Notes under the pieces: model-generated
What the model saw: only the letters and a program-made list of their open reading frames with translations
Databases searched by the model: none
Told to the model about the DNA's origin: nothing
Shown here: piece by piece, positions 62,667 through 64,000 of the stretch
Layout of the letters: each line of letters begins with the position of its first letter
Numbering within the stretch: the first letter of the stretch is position 1
NCBI GenBank assembly: GCA_034142505.1
Contig: JAWZDV010000075.1
Coordinates: 62,001-126,000 of the forward strand
DNA: 64,000 nt
From: Hungatella_A sp034142505
GTDB taxonomy: Bacteria; Bacillota; Clostridia; Lachnospirales; Lachnospiraceae
Reading direction: 5' to 3'
Program-made: the position numbers and the translations under genes

Positions 62667-64000
62667 ATGAAATGGATAGGGCAAATAAAATTCAGGCGGG
62701 AGCAGCTGTATGCAGTGATTGCGGCAGTCGTCATTGCCGGAGTTATCTTTATGGAACGGCCGCTTCAGATGAATACCAGACAATGTGCAGTGATTTCGGC
62801 ATTGCTCATCTGCGTCGTCTGGTGGTCCACTGGCTGGATTCACAAAAATATCGCTTCGAGCCTGCTTTTGGCGGTGTTCTGTCTGTTTTCGGGGGTCCGC
62901 ACCAGAACCGTGTTTGCGTTTCCGCTGTCCAATTCCTTTTTGCTTATTTTATTCACTTACATCTTCTCAAGAGGAATTGAGAAGTCCGGCCTTGCTGAAA
63001 TGTTTTTGGAACCGGTATTAGTAAAATGTGCGGATTCACCGCTTAAAGCTCTGCTGTCAGTTGTGGCGATGTTTTTTCTGACCATGTACGCCATCCCTCA
63101 GCCGCTGGCCAGATTGATTGTGGTGTCTGGGATTTTCCGCCAATATCTGGATAAGACAGATGCCAAAAACGAGGTGAAGGAAATCCTGATGTTTGGTGTG
63201 TTTGCCATCTATGTATTTGTCAACTGTTGTACGGAAAAGGCGGATATTATACTCAATACAACCATTGTTGCAGTGGCTGGATTGAATTTCTCGGATATGG
63301 ACTGGATTCGTTATATGGCAGTTCCGTCACTGTTATATCTTGGGATTTTGCTGGTAACTCTTTGTGGTCTGTTCCGGAAACAGCTTCATGGCTGTCAACT
63401 GCATTTGAAGGCTGACGCTGATACGCAAAAAGGAGAATTTCGAACATGTGATAAGTATATGCTGTACCTGCTGCTTGCAACTGTGCTTTTCTGGATGACG
63501 GAAGAGCTGCATGGAATCCCGGCCTGGATTGTGACGTTGGTGAGTATTGTGGGGATGTTTGCGTTTGGAGTGCTGGAAAAACAGGACATTCTGGCGGTGG
63601 ATTTATCCACGCTTTTATTCCTGACGGCGGCTATGTCGATTGGGGGAGTGATGAGAGAGGGCGGGACGGCGGATGTCATCTTTTACTCATTGCAGCAGGT
63701 ATTTCCGACGGGAGAAGTGTGGCAGTATATTCTTGTGATGATGTTGATCATTATCAGTATGCATATGATTCTTGGCAGTAATACCACCACGTTATCTGTG
63801 GTAACACCGGGGTTGATCTTTATGTATGGGGGAATCATACCGGCAGAAATTATTATGTGCATCACGTCCGTGACGCTCGCCACCCAGTGGCTGTTTCCAT
63901 TTCATTCCGTTGGAATGATGATTGGTGTCTCAAAAGGATATTTTAAGAGCCGCCATATGTTGAAAACAGGTTTAGCGCTGACGCTGGTCGTTTTTCTTGC
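62667..64000 (+). CDS. DASS/SLC13-like anion transporter, 5' part
   Basis: The gene leaves the window at 64000; 444 residues are visible. Start ATG 62667 follows AGAGAGGG. The protein is very hydrophobic with ten or more membrane segments; features such as LSNSFLLILFTYIFSRGIEK, LSTLLFLTAAMSIGGVMREG, GSNTTTLSVVTPGLIF and LATQWLFPFHSVGMMIG resemble the Na+/dicarboxylate-sulfate (DASS) and related ArsB/NhaD folds, including paired re-entrant Asn/Thr loops. Substrate unknown; a dicarboxylate would fit the neighbouring PrpD genes. Divergent from the LacI gene. Confidence 0.75.
   Translation, partial: MKWIGQIKFRREQLYAVIAAVVIAGVIFMERPLQMNTRQCAVISALLICVVWWSTGWIHKNIASSLLLAVFCLFSGVRTRTVFAFPLSNSFLLILFTYIFSRGIEKSGLAEMFLEPVLVKCADSPLKALLSVVAMFFLTMYAIPQPLARLIVVSGIFRQYLDKTDAKNEVKEILMFGVFAIYVFVNCCTEKADIILNTTIVAVAGLNFSDMDWIRYMAVPSLLYLGILLVTLCGLFRKQLHGCQLHLKADADTQKGEFRTCDKYMLYLLLATVLFWMTEELHGIPAWIVTLVSIVGMFAFGVLEKQDILAVDLSTLLFLTAAMSIGGVMREGGTADVIFYSLQQVFPTGEVWQYILVMMLIIISMHMILGSNTTTLSVVTPGLIFMYGGIIPAEIIMCITSVTLATQWLFPFHSVGMMIGVSKGYFKSRHMLKTGLALTLVVFL

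Overview
The window reads as chromosome of an anaerobic, spore-lineage member of the Clostridia, most likely a Lachnospiraceae relative (Enterocloster/Hungatella/Lachnoclostridium-like). This is inferred from the mix of SpoVG, split GlgC/GlgD ADP-glucose pyrophosphorylases, choline/glucan-binding-type wall repeats, mannose-type PTS, YesMN-type two-component genes, strong AGGAGG ribosome sites and moderate GC. No tRNA, rRNA, CRISPR array or complete insertion sequence was seen.

Layout. 1-3351: housekeeping run (end of a family II pyrophosphatase, flavin reductase, a shikimate-kinase-like protein, CutC, a YitT membrane protein). 3454-6264: an XRE repressor divergent from a small companion protein and a large secreted repeat protein, with operator-like repeats between them. 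6354-14296: GntR regulator divergent from a PTS/sulfatase operon: EIIA, EIIC, EIID and EIIB of the mannose family interleaved with two cytoplasmic Cys-type sulfatases and a PHP-like hydrolase. It looks like import and intracellular desulfation of a sulfated (amino) sugar. 14412-15892: a flagellin broken at a 10-base homopolymer, behind a good sigma-28 promoter. 16026-18191: DUF554 protein and glutamine synthetase. 18257-22551: a YesN-type regulator and the 3' part of its kinase, cut by an AT-rich foreign cassette (regulator, VOC protein, KTR zinc protein, terminators). 22571-23194: preQ1-I riboswitch and QueT transporter. 23558-33287: a ribose-type sugar operon (RbsD, GRP transporter, ribokinase, ABC transporter) extended by ThuA-like, dehydrogenase and unrecognised genes and a LacI regulator. 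33300-37491: two-component system with an ABC/FtsX exporter. 37708-42818: murC, a DnaA-box cluster, dnaD-like and dnaC-like genes, PRPP synthetase. 42885-47263: SbcCD-like YhaN/YhaO pair and asnS. 47562-50261: glgC, glgD, spoVG. 50466-51572: SipW-type secreted protein. 51824-64000: a dipeptide-type ABC transporter, two MmgE/PrpD proteins, a divergent EPSP-synthase-like enzyme, a LacI regulator and the start of a DASS-like anion transporter.

The most interesting items are the PTS-coupled intracellular sulfatases, the possibly phase-variable flagellin, the DnaA-box cluster before replication-loader genes, the EPSP-synthase paralogue inside a PrpD/ABC/LacI catabolic cluster, and the XRE/small-protein pair that share a C-terminal module. 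Functions are from motif recognition by eye; no database search was possible.
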